Source: JBBDRV01 sp040905285
GTDB lineage: Bacteria; Bacteroidota; Rhodothermia; Balneolales; Balneolaceae
Reading direction: 5' to 3'
Length of the DNA: 6,987 nucleotides
NCBI GenBank assembly: GCA_040905285.1
Contig: JBBDRV010000115.1
Location: forward strand, 1 to 6,987
Below the pieces are notes generated by a model, which saw nothing but the letters and a program-made list of their open reading frames with translations, ran no database searches and had not been told where the DNA came from. The position numbers were made by a program, and so were the translations under genes. Positions 6,628 to 6,987 of this stretch are shown here, piece after piece (position 1 is the stretch's first letter; each line of letters opens with the position of its first letter).

Positions 6628-6655
6628 TCTATACCTGTACATTATGTTCTTTCAA
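6628..6655 (-). promoter_or_regulatory. Candidate promoter of the hydrolase/OsmC - MerA-like operon
   Basis: On the minus strand TTGAAA (6655-6650) and TATAGA (6633-6628) are separated by 16 bases, close to a housekeeping sigma70-type promoter. The same place can be read as a Bacteroidota-type signal: TTG, then 21 bases, then TAGATTTA, one base off TAnnTTTG. Either reading puts the transcript start near 6620, with a 5' leader of about 25 nt before ATG 6594. Confidence 0.4.
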
Positions 6656-6669
6656 GATATTCTTTCAAG
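6647..6669. repeat. 10-bp direct repeat overlapping the -35 region
   Basis: TTCTTTCAAG occurs at 6647-6656 and again at 6660-6669, offset by 13 bp. The copy nearer the gene contains the putative -35 hexamer. The farther copy is also the left part of an inverted repeat, TTCTTTC (6660-6666)/GAAAGAA (6670-6676). The layout would suit a regulator binding site, but it could also be simple-sequence drift beside the tandem repeat. Confidence 0.4.
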
Positions 6670-6683
6670 GAAAGAAATCCTGA

Positions 6684-6743
6684 ATAGAACTCATCAACAT
6701 AGAACTCATCAACATAGAACTCATCAACATAGAACTCATCAAC
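6684..6743. repeat. Four perfect tandem copies of a 15-bp unit
   Basis: ATAGAACTCATCAAC is present four times without a mismatch (6684-6698, 6699-6713, 6714-6728, 6729-6743). Read on the minus strand it has no stop and encodes VDEFY four times within an open frame of 72 codons (6642-6860). The perfect identity of the copies points to recent or ongoing expansion by slippage. It sits about 30 bp upstream of the putative -35 of the operon promoter. Confidence 0.95.
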
Positions 6744-6744
6744 G

Positions 6745-6987
6745 ATATCAGTTTTATACTCCTCAATCCCAAATGTGAACGAATGGTCGTGGGCCATACA
6801 TATAGCATAACCCTGGTTCGGACTTGGGAACAGAAAGCGAGCAGGATGAGATTTTGGCACAGTGGAACACGACTTTTGAGGTTCGTAGCGGTGTTACGGA
6901 AGGAGAAAGCGGGATTCCACCTTGTATAAAAACTGTGTAAAAAGATCGCATGCGCAGCTCTGTAGAGTAAGTCCGACAGACTGCTTG
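6745..6987. other. Stretch with no convincing gene
   Basis: Minus-strand frames of 62 and 72 codons cross this stretch, but they overlap each other in different frames, look unlike known proteins and have no good ribosome binding site. I see no RNA gene, terminator or clear promoter. The next gene must begin outside the window. Confidence 0.5.

Noticed and set aside
6642..6860. 72-codon minus-strand frame containing (VDEFY)4
   Set aside because: There is no good ribosome binding site and no recognisable domain outside the repeat, and its end overlaps the operon promoter. Kept as a repeat and a hypothesis, not as a gene.
1..6987. CRISPR array, toxin-antitoxin pair, transposase or phage-defence genes
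   Set aside because: No direct repeats with unique spacers, no small gene pairs and no transposase or nuclease motifs were found. The only tandem repeat has no spacers.

Overview
The window looks like chromosome of a Bacteroidota- or Balneolota-type bacterium. The evidence is a lipoprotein ending in a FISUMP-like domain (typical of Fibrobacteres/Bacteroidota), start codons mostly lacking a good Shine-Dalgarno, and a tmRNA/tRNA-like 3' end with no encoded CCA. This placement is inference; no rRNA or other marker gene is present. Five coding regions are well supported, with a mix of strands and modest G+C.

Left part (1-2187): the last 55 codons of an AHSA1/SRPBCC-type protein, a gene-free stretch of about 480 bp, then a secreted lipoprotein (651-1940) with a lipobox Cys, an N-terminal Cys/Gln-containing domain and a C-terminal FISUMP-like domain. 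A strong terminator follows. At 2188-2210 lies a 23-nt piece matching the 3' end of a tmRNA gene (T-arm and acceptor strand) with no gene body before it. Such fragments are usually the displaced attachment site left when an integrative element enters the 3' end of ssrA. From its orientation, the element would lie to the left and ancestral chromosome to the right.

Middle (2354-3806, + strand): a GC-rich gene for a membrane di-iron sterol desaturase/fatty acid hydroxylase family protein, then a small four-helix DoxX-family membrane protein.

Right part (3829-6594, - strand, converging on doxX): a probable two-gene operon. The first gene encodes a natural fusion of an alpha/beta hydrolase to an OsmC peroxiredoxin-like domain. 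The second, 93 bp downstream, encodes a MerA-like flavin disulfide oxidoreductase without the mercury-binding extras. A structured 49-nt hairpin lies between them. A sigma70-like promoter with a duplicated 10-mer at its -35 region precedes the operon. Upstream of that are four perfect copies of a 15-bp repeat that could encode (VDEFY)4.

Together the middle and right genes suggest membrane-lipid modification and thiol/peroxide redox defence. No known defence system, CRISPR array, transposase or integrase is visible.
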